DNA from: Pseudomonas putida
GTDB lineage: Bacteria; Pseudomonadota; Gammaproteobacteria; Pseudomonadales; Pseudomonadaceae
Direction of reading: 5' to 3'
Assembly (NCBI GenBank): GCA_041879295.1
Contig: CP047152.1
Span: 2,237,501 to 2,301,500, forward strand
DNA: 64,000 nucleotides
The position numbers were made by a program, and so were the translations under genes. The notes below the pieces were generated by a model. It saw only the letters and a list, made by a program, of their open reading frames with translations. It searched no databases and was not told where the DNA came from. Below, in pieces: positions 1 to 12,042 of the stretch. How positions within the stretch are numbered: position 1 is the stretch's first letter; each line of letters starts with the position of its first letter.

Positions 1-22
1 CCCCACAAGGTGCATGGTGTGT

Positions 23-895
23 TCATATTGCCTGTTGCTCGATCAACGCCAGGCACCGCTTCACGATCGGGCTTACATCACCCTTGCGCCGGCTGAGGAT
101 GATGGGGCTGACGGCGCCGCTATCAAGCAGGCCGACATACTCGATATCGGGACGGTGCTGCTGCTGTACCGATGCTGGCACCAGGGTCACACCGACGCCA
201 ACCGCTACCAGGCCGATGGCGGTCTGCAGTTCGTTGGCCCACTGGCTGACACGAATGCTCATGCCGTGGTGGGCGAACAGCGCCAGCACGTGGTCGGCAT
301 AGCTGGGCCGGGGATTGGCCGGGTAGAGGATGAACGCTTCGCCAGCCAGCTGGGCCAGACTGAGCGGGCTGCCCGCCAGGGGGTGGCCCTTGGGCAGCAC
401 GGCCACCAGCGGGTCCTCGCACAGCACCTGCTGGTGAATCACCGGGTCGTCGATGCGAATGCGCCCGAAGCCAATGTCGATACGCCCGCTTTTCAGCGCC
501 TCCACCTGTTGCAGTGTGGTCATCTCGTTCAGGCCCAGTTCCAGCTCGCTGTCCTGGCGAAGTTCGCGGATCAGCTCCGGCAGCACGGTGTACAGGGTAG
601 AGGGCGCAAAACCGATGCCCAGCCACTGGCGCTGGCCCTGGCCGATGCGGCGGGTGTTGTCGCTGATGTTCTGCAACTGCTGCAGCACGGTGCAGGTCTG
701 TTCGTAGAAGAAACGGCCGGCCTCGGTCAGCCGCAGCGGACGTTCGCGTACCACCAGCAGGGTGCCGAGCTGGTCCTCCAGTTGGCTGATCTGCCGGCTC
801 AGTGGTGGCTGGGCGATGTGCAGCAGCTCGGCGGCGCGGGTGAAGTTCAAGGTCTCGGCCAAGACTTTGAAGTAACGCAGGTGGCGCAGCTCCAT
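23..895 (-). CDS. catR: LysR-family regulator CatR of the catBCA operon
   Basis: CatR is the LysR-type activator of the catechol branch of the beta-ketoadipate pathway and responds to cis,cis-muconate. The protein read here is 290 aa, the usual CatR length. It has an N-terminal winged HTH (residues about 1-60, with AAELLHIAQPPLSRQI at 21-36) followed by an effector-binding domain. I start it at the MELRHLRYF methionine (895) because the longer reading from 973 adds 26 residues not expected in the family and runs into the divergent promoter. It is divergent from catB with a 135-bp gap, the standard arrangement for a LysR regulator and its target. The assignment to CatR rather than another LysR rests mainly on the adjacent catBCA genes and on overall resemblance. 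Confidence 0.93.
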   Translation of the reverse strand: MELRHLRYFKVLAETLNFTRAAELLHIAQPPLSRQISQLEDQLGTLLVVRERPLRLTEAGRFFYEQTCTVLQQLQNISDNTRRIGQGQRQWLGIGFAPSTLYTVLPELIRELRQDSELELGLNEMTTLQQVEALKSGRIDIGFGRIRIDDPVIHQQVLCEDPLVAVLPKGHPLAGSPLSLAQLAGEAFILYPANPRPSYADHVLALFAHHGMSIRVSQWANELQTAIGLVAVGVGVTLVPASVQQQHRPDIEYVGLLDSGAVSPIILSRRKGDVSPIVKRCLALIEQQAI

Positions 896-1030
896 CAGAC
901 CTCCAGGGTATGGTGGGAGATTCATTTGATATTGGACGGTCGTCAGGGTCTCGCGCAATCCTTCAACAATCAAGTAAACGCATCACTCGGGCCTGCAACT
1001 GAAAGCCCGACCTGACGGGACCTGGCAACA
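896..1030. promoter_or_regulatory. catR-catB divergent control region
   Basis: This gap separates the start of catR (minus strand) from the start of catB (plus strand). In this gene pair CatR is known to bind between the two genes and activate catB while repressing itself. I see AT-richer sequence around 920-980 but did not define the exact operator or the -35/-10 boxes. Confidence 0.6.
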
Positions 1031-2152
1031 ATGACAAGCGCGCTGATTGAACACATAGAGGCAATTATCGTCGACCTGCCGACCATTCGCCCGCACAAGC
1101 TGGCGATGCACACCATGCAGCAGCAGACCCTGGTGGTATTGCGCCTGCGCTGCAGCGATGGCGTGGAAGGCATCGGCGAAGCCACCACCATCGGTGGTCT
1201 GGCTTATGGCTACGAAAGCCCCGAAGGCATCAAGGCCAATATCGACACGTACCTCGCCCCGGCGCTGATCGGCCTGCCAGCAGACAACATCAATGCCGCC
1301 ATGCTCAAGCTGGACAAGCTGGCCAAGGGCAATACCTTCGCCAAGTCTGGCATCGAAAGCGCCTTGCTCGACGCCCACGGCAAACGCCTGGGTCTGCCGG
1401 TCAGCGAACTGCTGGGGGGCCGCGTGCGTGACAGCCTGGAGGTGGCCTGGACCCTGGCCAGCGGCGACACCGCCCGCGACATCGCCGAAGCACAGCACAT
1501 GCTGGAAATTCGCCGGCACCGCGTGTTCAAGCTGAAAATCGGCGCCAACCCGGTGGCGCAGGACCTCAAGCATGTGATCGCGATCAAGCGCGAGCTGGGT
1601 GACAGCGCCAGCGTGCGGGTCGACGTCAATCAGTACTGGGACGAGTCCCAGGCCATCCGCGCCTGCCAGGTATTGGGCGACAATGGTATCGACCTGATCG
1701 AGCAGCCGATTTCGCGCATCAACCGCGGTGGCCAGGTGCGCCTGAACCAGCGCAGCCCGGCACCGATCATGGCCGATGAGTCGATCGAAAGCGTCGAGGA
1801 CGCCTTCAGCCTGGCCGCCGACGGCGCCGCCAGCATCTTCGCCCTGAAAATCGCCAAGAATGGCGGCCCGCGCGCGGTGCTGCGCACTGCACAGATCGCC
1901 GAAGCTGCCGGCATCGCCTTGTACGGCGGCACCATGCTCGAAGGTTCGATCGGCACCCTGGCGTCGGCCCATGCATTCCTCACCCTGCGCCAGCTCACCT
2001 GGGGTACGGAGCTGTTCGGGCCGCTGCTGCTGACCGAGGAAATTGTCAACGAGCCGCCGCAGTACCGCGACTTCCAGCTGCACATCCCCTATACCCAAGG
2101 CCTTGGCCTGACTTTGGACGAACAGCGCCTGGCGCGTTTCGCCCGTCGCTGA
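1031..2152 (+). CDS. catB: Muconate cycloisomerase CatB
   Basis: CatB converts cis,cis-muconate to muconolactone, the second step of the catechol ortho-cleavage branch, in the cytoplasm. It is an enolase-superfamily enzyme of 373 aa. The family catalytic set is visible: the KLK motif (K167, K169), the Mn ligands D198, E224 and D249, and the second catalytic lysine K273. These numbers match the well-studied P. putida enzyme exactly. It is first in the catBCA transcription unit and is followed after 21 bp by catC. The purine-rich ribosome site is weak (cgggacctgg upstream of ATG). Expression is expected to depend on CatR bound upstream. No anomaly was seen. Confidence 0.97.
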   Translation: MTSALIEHIEAIIVDLPTIRPHKLAMHTMQQQTLVVLRLRCSDGVEGIGEATTIGGLAYGYESPEGIKANIDTYLAPALIGLPADNINAAMLKLDKLAKGNTFAKSGIESALLDAHGKRLGLPVSELLGGRVRDSLEVAWTLASGDTARDIAEAQHMLEIRRHRVFKLKIGANPVAQDLKHVIAIKRELGDSASVRVDVNQYWDESQAIRACQVLGDNGIDLIEQPISRINRGGQVRLNQRSPAPIMADESIESVEDAFSLAADGAASIFALKIAKNGGPRAVLRTAQIAEAAGIALYGGTMLEGSIGTLASAHAFLTLRQLTWGTELFGPLLLTEEIVNEPPQYRDFQLHIPYTQGLGLTLDEQRLARFARR

Positions 2153-2173
2153 TCAGCAAGCAAGGAGATAACC

Positions 2174-2464
2174 ATGTTGTTCCACGTAAAGATGACCGTG
2201 AAGCTGCCGGTCGACATGGACCCGGCCAAGGCCGCCCAGCTCAAGGCTGATGAAAAGGAACTGGCCCAGCGCCTGCAGCGTGAAGGCACCTGGCGCCACC
2301 TGTGGCGCATTGCCGGGCATTACGCCAACTACAGCGTGTTCGATGTGCCCAGCGTCGAGGCGTTGCATGACACATTGATGCAGCTGCCGCTGTTTCCGTA
2401 CATGGACATCGAGGTCGACGGCCTGTGTCGGCATCCCTCGTCTATTCACAGCGACGATCGCTGA
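2174..2464 (+). CDS. catC: Muconolactone delta-isomerase CatC
   Basis: CatC isomerises muconolactone to beta-ketoadipate enol-lactone. It is a small 96-aa protein of the usual length, beginning MLFHVKMTVKLP and preceded by a strong ribosome site (aaggag, 2162-2167). It belongs to the ferredoxin-fold muconolactone isomerase family that forms decamers. It lies between catB and catA with short gaps, so the three are almost certainly cotranscribed under CatR. The order catB-catC-catA is the common one in P. putida. Confidence 0.96.
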   Translation: MLFHVKMTVKLPVDMDPAKAAQLKADEKELAQRLQREGTWRHLWRIAGHYANYSVFDVPSVEALHDTLMQLPLFPYMDIEVDGLCRHPSSIHSDDR

Positions 2465-2507
2465 TTCGCACCTGTATGCCTGACAAGAACAATACGAGGT
2501 AAGCACG

Positions 2508-3443
2508 ATGACCGTGAAAATTTCCCACACTGCCGACATTCAAGCCTTCTTCAACCAGGTGGCTGGCCTGGACCATGCCGAAGGAAAACCGCGCTTCAAG
2601 CAGATCATTCTGCGCGTGCTGCAGGACACCGCTCGGCTGATCGAAGACCTGGAAATCACCGAGGACGAGTTCTGGCACGCCGTCGACTACCTCAACCGCC
2701 TGGGCGGCCGTAATGAGGCGGGCCTGCTGGCTGCTGGCCTGGGCATCGAGCACTTCCTCGACCTGCTGCAGGATGCCAAGGATGCCGAAGCCGGCCTTGG
2801 CGGCGGCACCCCGCGCACCATCGAAGGCCCGTTGTACGTTGCCGGGGCGCCGCTGGCCCAGGGCGAAGTGCGCATGGACGACGGCACTGACCCAGGCGTG
2901 GTGATGTTCCTTCAGGGCCAGGTGTTCGATGCCAACGGCAAGCCGTTGGCCGGTGCCACCGTCGACCTGTGGCACGCCAACACCCAGGGCACCTATTCGT
3001 ACTTCGATTCGACCCAGTCCGAGTTCAACCTGCGCCGGCGTATCATCACCGATGCCGAGGGCCGTTACCGCGCGCGCTCGATCGTGCCATCGGGGTATGG
3101 CTGCGACCCGCAAGGCCCAACCCAGGAATGCCTGGACCTGCTTGGCCGCCACGGCCAGCGCCCGGCGCACGTGCACTTCTTCATCTCGGCTCCAGGGCAC
3201 CGACACCTGACCACGCAGATCAACTTTGCAGGCGACAAGTACCTGTGGGACGACTTTGCCTATGCCACCCGTGACGGGCTGATCGGCGAACTGCGTTTTG
3301 TCGAGGATGCCGCGGCGGCGCGCGACCGCGGCGTGCAAGGCGAGCGCTTTGCCGAGCTGTCGTTCGACTTCCGCTTGCAGGGTGCCCAGTCGCCTGACGC
3401 CGAAGAGCGAAGCCATCGGCCGCGGGCGTTGCAGGAGGGCTGA
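2508..3443 (+). CDS. catA: Catechol 1,2-dioxygenase CatA
   Basis: CatA is the intradiol dioxygenase that opens catechol to cis,cis-muconate, feeding CatB. It is 311 aa, the normal length. An N-terminal helical dimerisation segment (about 1-100) precedes the beta-sandwich catalytic domain. The four ferric ligands can be read as Y163 (in GTYSYFD), Y197 (in PSGYGCD), H221 and H223 (in PAHVHFF), with the family spacing between Y197 and H221. A ribosome site (gaggt) lies just upstream. It is the last gene of the catBCA unit. Confidence 0.97.
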   Translation: MTVKISHTADIQAFFNQVAGLDHAEGKPRFKQIILRVLQDTARLIEDLEITEDEFWHAVDYLNRLGGRNEAGLLAAGLGIEHFLDLLQDAKDAEAGLGGGTPRTIEGPLYVAGAPLAQGEVRMDDGTDPGVVMFLQGQVFDANGKPLAGATVDLWHANTQGTYSYFDSTQSEFNLRRRIITDAEGRYRARSIVPSGYGCDPQGPTQECLDLLGRHGQRPAHVHFFISAPGHRHLTTQINFAGDKYLWDDFAYATRDGLIGELRFVEDAAAARDRGVQGERFAELSFDFRLQGAQSPDAEERSHRPRALQEG

Positions 3444-3558
3444 GCCCGAGGTTGTGTCACTGTGATTTTGCCTGGGGCTTTCCGTGCGGGGAGGTCCCGG
3501 GCTTTTTGCTGCAAGGGCCTGGTGATCTAGAATCGTCCTTTTGCTCAGGCCCCACACC

Positions 3559-4053
3559 ATGCTCCCCCTCGCGCTGCTGCCAACCACCATCGACCAGGCT
3601 CCACTGATCCGCAATCTCTACCAGTTCTATTGCTACGAGTCCTCCGACTGGGAGCAGGAAGACGTCGAGGCGGATGGCCGCTTCTACATCCACGAGCAGC
3701 ACCTGCAACGTTACTGGCAGGACGACGGCTGGGGCGCGTTTCTGGTGCTGGCAGACGGGTTCATCGCCGGCTTCGTGCTGGTCGAGCGCAGCGAACTGCC
3801 TGGCATCGATGCGCAGGAGCTTGCCGACCTGTTCATCTTGAAGAAGTACCGTCGCCAGGGCATCGGCCAGGCGGTGGCGTTGCAGTTGCTGGGGGGCAAG
3901 GGCGACTGGCTGCTGCGCTGCTACGCACAGGATCTGGCCGCCGTGGCTTTCTGCAATGCAGTGCTGGCGAGCCTGCCGCGGCCGGCGCAGGCTATCGCTT
4001 TGGGGGATGAGCCGGACTTGCTCAATTTTCTGGTGACTGGCACCCGCCATTGA
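3559..4053 (+). CDS. GNAT-family N-acetyltransferase
   Basis: This is a 164-aa protein of the GCN5-related acetyltransferase superfamily, which transfers acetyl from acetyl-CoA to an amine. The acetyl-CoA binding motif A is seen as the segment DLFILKKYRRQGIGQAV (R/Q-x-x-G-x-G/A pattern). I choose the ATG at 3559 (MLPLALLPTTIDQ) over a TTG at 3541 in the same frame. The gene follows catA by about 115 bp and is not obviously part of the catechol operon. The substrate cannot be told from the sequence. Confidence 0.8.
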   Translation: MLPLALLPTTIDQAPLIRNLYQFYCYESSDWEQEDVEADGRFYIHEQHLQRYWQDDGWGAFLVLADGFIAGFVLVERSELPGIDAQELADLFILKKYRRQGIGQAVALQLLGGKGDWLLRCYAQDLAAVAFCNAVLASLPRPAQAIALGDEPDLLNFLVTGTRH

Positions 4054-4155
4054 GGGGGCGTGCGCTTTCGTTCGGCCTGATAACGAGAAGCGCCATTTTT
4101 GTGAGTTGCTTCACAAAATTTTCATTGGCAGCATAATGCCATTATCGCTTTCCAA

Positions 4156-4186
4156 GACCCGGCCGCCGCTTGCCGGGGTCCCTTTT
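4156..4186 (+). terminator. GC-rich hairpin with short T-run
   Basis: gacccggc pairs with gccggggtc (one bulged G) and is followed by ccttttc, which looks like a rho-independent terminator. It lies between the GNAT gene and the GGDEF-EAL gene, only 30 bp before the latter. About 50 bp upstream, ttcaca and cataat at 16-bp spacing could be a promoter. A very short leader or small RNA ending here is possible but unproven. Confidence 0.4.
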
Positions 4187-4215
4187 CATGCGTTTCGAAA
4201 GTTCAGGTAAAGTTC

Positions 4216-6312
4216 ATGTCGCTCGCAGCAAACCCCGACATCATGTACCGGCTATTGATCCAGAGCGTGGTGGATTATGCCATCTACCTGCTTACCCCTG
4301 AAGGTATCGTCGCCAACTGGAACCCCGGGGCCCAGCGCGCCAAGGGGTACCATGCCGAAGAAATCGTCGGCCAGCACTACTCTGTGTTCTACACCGATGC
4401 CGAGCGCGCAGCCGGGTTGCCGACATTTAACCTGGAGCAGGCGCGCAGCACCGGACGCTTTGAAGAAACGGGCGCACGCCTGCGCAAGGACGGTACGGCC
4501 TTCCACGCCCATGTGGTCATCGAAGCGGTGTACGACGATGCCGGGCAACTGGTGGGTTTCGCCAAGGTCACCCGCGACATTTCCGAACGCCACCGCCAGG
4601 AGCTCGAACTGCTGCAGGCCAAAGAGCTGGCCGAGCAGTACAGCCAGGAGATGGCCAAGCTGTCGCAGTTCCTCGATTCGGTCATTGCCAACATTCCCGC
4701 GAGCGTCATCGTCCAGGACCTGGAAAGCCAGCGCATCCTGTTGGCCAACCAGCAGGCCGAACGCCTGTTCGGTGGGCCGCAGCGCAGCATGATCGGCCAG
4801 TTGCCCAAGGAATGCCTGGCACCGGCTGCCGGTGACTACCTGGAGCAGCAATTCGTGCGTGGTGCCCGCAGTACCAAGGGGCACGCCGCCGAAACCCGCG
4901 TGGAAACTGCCCGTGGTCCACGCACCCTGCGCAGCCGTACCCTGCTCAGCCAGAGCCGCGAGGGGCAGGCCGATTACGTGTTGTTCGTGGCTGAAGACGC
5001 CACCGAAGAGCTGGCCGCCCATGCGCAGATCCACCACATGGCGCACCATGACGCGCTCACCGGGCTGCCCAACCGCACGCTGTTCCACGAACGGCTACGC
5101 CAGGCCTTGTTGCGCGGCAGCGAAAACGCCAAGCTGACCGCTGCCCTGTGCCTGGATCTGGACAACTTCAAAAACATCAACGACTCCCTTGGCCATGCTT
5201 TCGGTGACAAGCTGCTACGCGAGTTGGGCAAGCGTCTGCGCCGCGAACTGCGTGAGCACGACACCTTGGCCCGCCTGGGTGGCGATGAGTTTGCCGTGGT
5301 GCTGACGGGCCTGGAGGGGCGGGATGCCGCATGTAATACCGCGCAACGCCTGATCAAGGCCATCAGCCCGCCGTTCCAGATCGAAGGGCATCAGTTCGCG
5401 GTGGGGGTGAGTATCGGCATCGCCATCGCGCCTGATGACAATGACCAGGCAGAGCAGCTGTTGGGCTATGCCGACATGGCGCTGTACCAAGCCAAGCGTA
5501 ACGGCCGTAATCGTTATGAATGCTTCGATGTCGAACTGGACGTTGCCGCCCGCCAGCGCCGTCTGATGGAAACCGACCTGCGCACAGCGCTGCACCTGGG
5601 GCAGTTGCAGCTGCACTACCAGCCGGTAGTCGATCATCAGACCAGCAGCGTTACCGGTTATGAGGCGCTGCTGCGCTGGGAACACCCGACCCGTGGCATG
5701 GTCATGCCGATGGATTTCATCCCCATTGCAGAAGAAACCGGGTTGATCCACGAGCTGGGCAACCGTGCGCTGAATCTGGCCTGCCAGGAGGCGGCAAGCT
5801 GGGACGGTGAGCAGACGGTGTCGGTCAACCTGTCGGCGGTGCAGTTCAAGAACGGCGATCTGGTGCATACCGTCGCCCTCGCGCTGGCCGACTCTGGCCT
5901 GCCGCCGCAGCGACTGGAGCTGGAAATTACCGAATCGGTGCTGCTGGGCAACAGCGAGGAAAACGTGCGCACCTTACGCGCCCTGAAAGACCTGGGCGTG
6001 TCCATTTCACTGGATGACTTTGGTACGGGCTACTCATCGCTGGGCTACCTGCGCTCGTTCCCCTTCGACCGGATCAAGATCGACAAGTCGTTCGTGCATG
6101 ACATGTGCGACAGCCGCGAGGCCATGTCGATCATTCGCGCCATTACCGAGCTGTCCAACAGCCTGATGATCAAGACCACGGCCGAAGGCGTGGAGTCGGA
6201 GGAGCAGATGCGCCGGCTCGCGGCGGAAGGCTGTTCGCACTTCCAGGGCTACTTTTACGGGCGGCCGGCACCGGCGAGCGAGCGGTTGAAGCAGGTCATC
6301 ACGCAAGAATAG
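4216..6312 (+). CDS. PAS-PAS-GGDEF-EAL cyclic-di-GMP protein
   Basis: This 698-aa cytoplasmic signalling protein has two PAS sensor domains (about 10-125 and 145-260), a diguanylate cyclase domain and a phosphodiesterase domain. The cyclase signature is intact (GGDEF at about 355-359), and an RxxD inhibitory site (REHD) lies exactly five residues before it. The EAL signature is also intact (YEALLRW, E at about 483), with the DDFGTGYSS loop further on. Both activities are therefore possible. No membrane segment or signal peptide is seen, so the PAS domains probably sense a cytoplasmic ligand or redox cofactor. It is a single gene with its own upstream region. The net direction of c-di-GMP turnover cannot be predicted from sequence. 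Confidence 0.92.
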   Translation: MSLAANPDIMYRLLIQSVVDYAIYLLTPEGIVANWNPGAQRAKGYHAEEIVGQHYSVFYTDAERAAGLPTFNLEQARSTGRFEETGARLRKDGTAFHAHVVIEAVYDDAGQLVGFAKVTRDISERHRQELELLQAKELAEQYSQEMAKLSQFLDSVIANIPASVIVQDLESQRILLANQQAERLFGGPQRSMIGQLPKECLAPAAGDYLEQQFVRGARSTKGHAAETRVETARGPRTLRSRTLLSQSREGQADYVLFVAEDATEELAAHAQIHHMAHHDALTGLPNRTLFHERLRQALLRGSENAKLTAALCLDLDNFKNINDSLGHAFGDKLLRELGKRLRRELREHDTLARLGGDEFAVVLTGLEGRDAACNTAQRLIKAISPPFQIEGHQFAVGVSIGIAIAPDDNDQAEQLLGYADMALYQAKRNGRNRYECFDVELDVAARQRRLMETDLRTALHLGQLQLHYQPVVDHQTSSVTGYEALLRWEHPTRGMVMPMDFIPIAEETGLIHELGNRALNLACQEAASWDGEQTVSVNLSAVQFKNGDLVHTVALALADSGLPPQRLELEITESVLLGNSEENVRTLRALKDLGVSISLDDFGTGYSSLGYLRSFPFDRIKIDKSFVHDMCDSREAMSIIRAITELSNSLMIKTTAEGVESEEQMRRLAAEGCSHFQGYFYGRPAPASERLKQVITQE

Positions 6313-6329
6313 TGACTTGCGCGGCGGCC

Positions 6330-7154
6330 TCAGCTGTTCCAGTCCGGCGCAAACGGCGGGCTGACCACGCGCTGGTCTTTCGGCAGCCCGGCAATGGCTG
6401 CGCGGTCTTCGTCATCCAGCTGCACGGTCAATGCGGCCAGGTTGGCCAGCTGGTTTTCGCGGCTGCTGGCTTTGGGGATCGCCGCCACGCCGTCCTGATC
6501 CAGCAGCCATTTCAGCGCTACCTGGCTGGGCAGCACGCCATGCTTGCGGGCAATCGCCTGGATCACCGGCTGCGCCGCTGCCTGGCCGCGTGCCAGCGGG
6601 GTATAGGCGGTGAGCAACAAATCATGGCTGCGGGCGAAGTCGAGTAGCGGTTGCTGGCTGAGCAGAACATGGTATTCCACCTGAATCGCCGACAACGGCG
6701 CGCCCAGGGTTTCCACCACCTGGCGCAATAACCCCAATGGGAAGTTGGCCACGCCGATGTGGCGCGCCTTGCCTTCGTCACGCAGGGCTACCAGGGTGTC
6801 GATGCTGCGGGCCAGGTCCCAGTCTGTGCCTGGCCAGTGGATGTGGAACAGGTCAACCTGTTCGGTACCCAGCGCGCGCAGGCTGTCTTCCAGCGACTGA
6901 CGCATGGCTTTGGGCTCCAGACGGTCCCACCAGACCTTGGTGGTCAGGTGAATCTGCTCGCGTGGCACGTCGCTGTCGCGCAGTGCCTGGCCAACGGCCG
7001 CTTCGTTTTCGTAGGCGGTGGCGGTGTCGATGTGTCGGTAACCCACGTCCAGTGCCTGGCGCACGGCCTGGGTGCATTCACTGCCGGTCATTGGCCAGGT
7101 GCCCAGGCCGATGGCGGGCAGGTCCAGGCCGGTGCGGGTGGTGAGCCTTTGCAT
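6330..7154 (-). CDS. Aldo/keto reductase
   Basis: This is a 274-aa NAD(P)H-dependent oxidoreductase of the aldo/keto reductase superfamily, resembling the DkgB/2,5-diketo-gluconate reductase type. The catalytic tetrad can be read: D43 and Y48 (HIDTATAYENE), K73 (TTKVWW) and H106 (FHIHWPG). It is convergent with the GGDEF-EAL gene (17 bp apart) and stands alone. The physiological substrate is unknown; small aldehydes and keto sugars are usual for the family. Confidence 0.9.
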   Translation of the reverse strand: MQRLTTRTGLDLPAIGLGTWPMTGSECTQAVRQALDVGYRHIDTATAYENEAAVGQALRDSDVPREQIHLTTKVWWDRLEPKAMRQSLEDSLRALGTEQVDLFHIHWPGTDWDLARSIDTLVALRDEGKARHIGVANFPLGLLRQVVETLGAPLSAIQVEYHVLLSQQPLLDFARSHDLLLTAYTPLARGQAAAQPVIQAIARKHGVLPSQVALKWLLDQDGVAAIPKASSRENQLANLAALTVQLDDEDRAAIAGLPKDQRVVSPPFAPDWNS

Positions 7155-7397
7155 GTAAATTCCTTGTAGGGTGCAGGGGTCGGTCGATGGTCAGCGATCA
7201 ACCGTGCACGGGCCATGCATGCCAGGTGGAAAGTGGTCGATCAGCGAACAGAAATTGCACTTGGCCGGGGCAAGCGGCAAATGAACTTCCTTATTCTGCG
7301 GCATCTCTTCTAGAATCCCAGCTGTTACATCCGCCGGGCAATGCCTGCGCATCCTTCCCCGGGCGCGGCTTGCTGCCGCGCCGTCATCGAGAGAGCC

Positions 7398-8276
7398 ATG
7401 AGTTCCAGCACACCGCTGTCCGGCGTCAACCAACCCCTGCGCGGCATCGCGTTGGTGGTGGTGGCGACGTTCCTGTTCGCCAGCCACGATGCCTTGTCCA
7501 AATTCCTGGGTGGCCTGTACCCGATAGTCATGGTGGTGTGGGCGCGTTATGTGGTGCACACGTTGCTGATGGCCGGCATCTTCCTGCCCAAGTCTGGGCT
7601 CAACGTGTTGCGCACCCGCCGGCCGGTATTGCAGACCTTGCGGGCCCTGAGCCTGCTGAGCACCAGCCTGCTGTTCACGACCGGCTTGCAGTACCTGCCA
7701 CTGGCGGAGGCCACGGCCGTCAACTTCCTTGCCCCGGTGCTGGTCACCGCGCTGTCGGCGCCGCTGCTGAAAGAGCGAGTGACAGTGGGGCAGTGGGTGG
7801 CGGTGGTGATGGGCTTTATTGGCGTGCTGGTAGTGGTGCACCCGGGTGGGGCGATGTTTACCCCGGCCATTCTGTATCCGTTCGGTTCGGCATTGGGCTT
7901 CTGCTTCTATCAGTTGCTGACGCGCATTCTGGCGGCGCATGACAGCCCGACCACCAGCAACTTCTATGCAGGGTTGTGCAACACCTTGGCGATGAGTGCG
8001 CTGGTGCCGTTCTTCTGGGAAGTGCCGCGCTGGGACCATGCTCTGTTGATGCTGGCACTGGGCGGCTTTGGCATGACTGCGCACCTGCTGTTGACCCAGG
8101 CCTTCCGCCATGCAGCGCCAGCGTTGCTGGCGCCGTTCAGTTATTGCCAGATCGTGTTTGCCGGGTTGCTCGGCTTCGTGGTGTACAGCCAGGTGCCGGA
8201 TACCCTGAGCCTGGTGGGGATTTTGGTGATCTGCCTCAGCGGGCTCGGTGCAGCGTGGATGCAGCGCGGCAAATAG
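7398..8276 (+). CDS. EamA/DMT-family membrane exporter
   Basis: This 292-aa inner-membrane protein is made of hydrophobic helices, consistent with the ten-helix drug/metabolite transporter fold built from two EamA repeats. I start it at the ATG at 7398 (MSSSTPLSG), which follows a gagaga ribosome site; the ORF extends upstream only into low-complexity sequence. It lies between the aldo/keto reductase (divergent) and a LysR gene (convergent), so it is probably monocistronic. The substrate is unknown; relatives export amino acids, purines or drugs. Confidence 0.88.
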   Translation: MSSSTPLSGVNQPLRGIALVVVATFLFASHDALSKFLGGLYPIVMVVWARYVVHTLLMAGIFLPKSGLNVLRTRRPVLQTLRALSLLSTSLLFTTGLQYLPLAEATAVNFLAPVLVTALSAPLLKERVTVGQWVAVVMGFIGVLVVVHPGGAMFTPAILYPFGSALGFCFYQLLTRILAAHDSPTTSNFYAGLCNTLAMSALVPFFWEVPRWDHALLMLALGGFGMTAHLLLTQAFRHAAPALLAPFSYCQIVFAGLLGFVVYSQVPDTLSLVGILVICLSGLGAAWMQRGK

Positions 8277-8335
8277 CAGCCGCGTGCTTCAGGCTGTACG
8301 ACCGTTAGGCGCAGCGTTGCGCTGCGAAGAGGGCA

Positions 8336-9241
8336 TCACTGCGTGGCCATGAACTGCAGGATGCGGTCGCGCAGCCAGCGCTCGGCGGGGTCGTTGTCCT
8401 GGGCGCCGCTCCAGACCATCGACAGCTCGGCCTCGGTGATGTCGAACGGCGCCGGGTCGGCGCGCAGGCTGCCGTCGTCGGCGAGGGCACAAGCGGCATA
8501 GTCCGGCACGGTGGCGATCAGCTCGGTGTTGCGCAGCAGGGCACGCAGGCTACCGAACTGCGGCACCGCCAGCACCACCTTGCGGCAACGACCGATGCGG
8601 GCCAGATCGAGGTCGATGTTGCCGCTCATGTCACCGGAGAACGACACCATCACATGCGGGCGGGCGCAGTATTCGTCGAGGGTCAGCGGCCCTGGGCGGT
8701 CGTCGGCGCGCAGCACCCGTACGCCGATGTCGCGTAGTTTGCGGCGTTTGGCGGTGGCCGGCAGGTCGGTGGTATAGCTCACGCCTACCGAGATCTCGCC
8801 GCTGGCCAGCAGGCCGGGCATCAGCAGAAAGTTGGCCCGCCGCACTACCACGCTGATCTCCGGGGCCTCTTCGCGCAGGGCCTGCAGCAGGGCCGGAAAC
8901 AGGCCGAACTCGGCATCGTCAGAAAGCCCCAGGCGGAACACGTTGCAGCTGTTGGCCGGGTCGAACTCGCGCGCGCGACTGATGGCGGCGGAAATCACGT
9001 CCATGGCCGGGCCAAGTTCGGCAAAGATCTGCAGGGCCCGTGGGGTGGGTTCCATGGCCCGGCCGTTGCGAATCAGCAGTGGGTCGTCGAACAGCTCGCG
9101 CAGGCGGGCGAGGGCGGCGCTGACGGTGGATTGGGTGATAAACAGCTTTTCGCCGACGCGGGTCAGGTTGCGTTCGATCATCAGGGCTTCGAACAGCACC
9201 AGCAGGTTCATGTCGACGCGGCGCAGGTCGTTGCGGTTCAT
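8336..9241 (-). CDS. LysR-family transcriptional regulator
   Basis: This 301-aa regulator begins MNRNDLRRVDMNLLVLFEAL, the style of the NodD/LinR-like branch of LysR regulators. Its HTH covers about residues 25-45 (VGEKLFITQSTVSAAL), followed by a substrate-binding domain. It is divergent from katG with a 386-bp gap, so it might act on its own promoter or on katG. That is only positional, since OxyR normally controls katG. The effector is unknown. Confidence 0.88.
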   Translation of the reverse strand: MNRNDLRRVDMNLLVLFEALMIERNLTRVGEKLFITQSTVSAALARLRELFDDPLLIRNGRAMEPTPRALQIFAELGPAMDVISAAISRAREFDPANSCNVFRLGLSDDAEFGLFPALLQALREEAPEISVVVRRANFLLMPGLLASGEISVGVSYTTDLPATAKRRKLRDIGVRVLRADDRPGPLTLDEYCARPHVMVSFSGDMSGNIDLDLARIGRCRKVVLAVPQFGSLRALLRNTELIATVPDYAACALADDGSLRADPAPFDITEAELSMVWSGAQDNDPAERWLRDRILQFMATQ

Positions 9242-11883
<2,642 letters not shown>

Positions 11884-11896
11884 CGTTGCCTGGCGG

Positions 11897-11913
11897 GGGG
11901 CGCTTAGCGCCCC
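11897..11913 (+). terminator. Hairpin after katG
   Basis: The perfect 7-bp stem ggggcgc / gcgcccc with a tta loop lies 14 bp after the katG stop. The T-run that follows is poor (tccttgg), so it may be a weak terminator or an mRNA-stabilising hairpin. Confidence 0.55.
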
Positions 11914-12042
11914 TCCTTGGCCACTGGTTATTCCGCCAATTCCAGGTCGGATAGATACAAAAGTGTCCTCGTCGGTTCTGTTGCAATGCTTCTCAGGCGG
12001 CCGGCCTGAACAGCGTGCTCACAACGACAAGGAACCCCGACC

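Noticed and set aside
983..2098. Long open frame on the minus strand opposite catB
   Set aside because: It is the antisense shadow of the high-GC catB gene; its composition is histidine/glutamine-rich and unlike a real protein.
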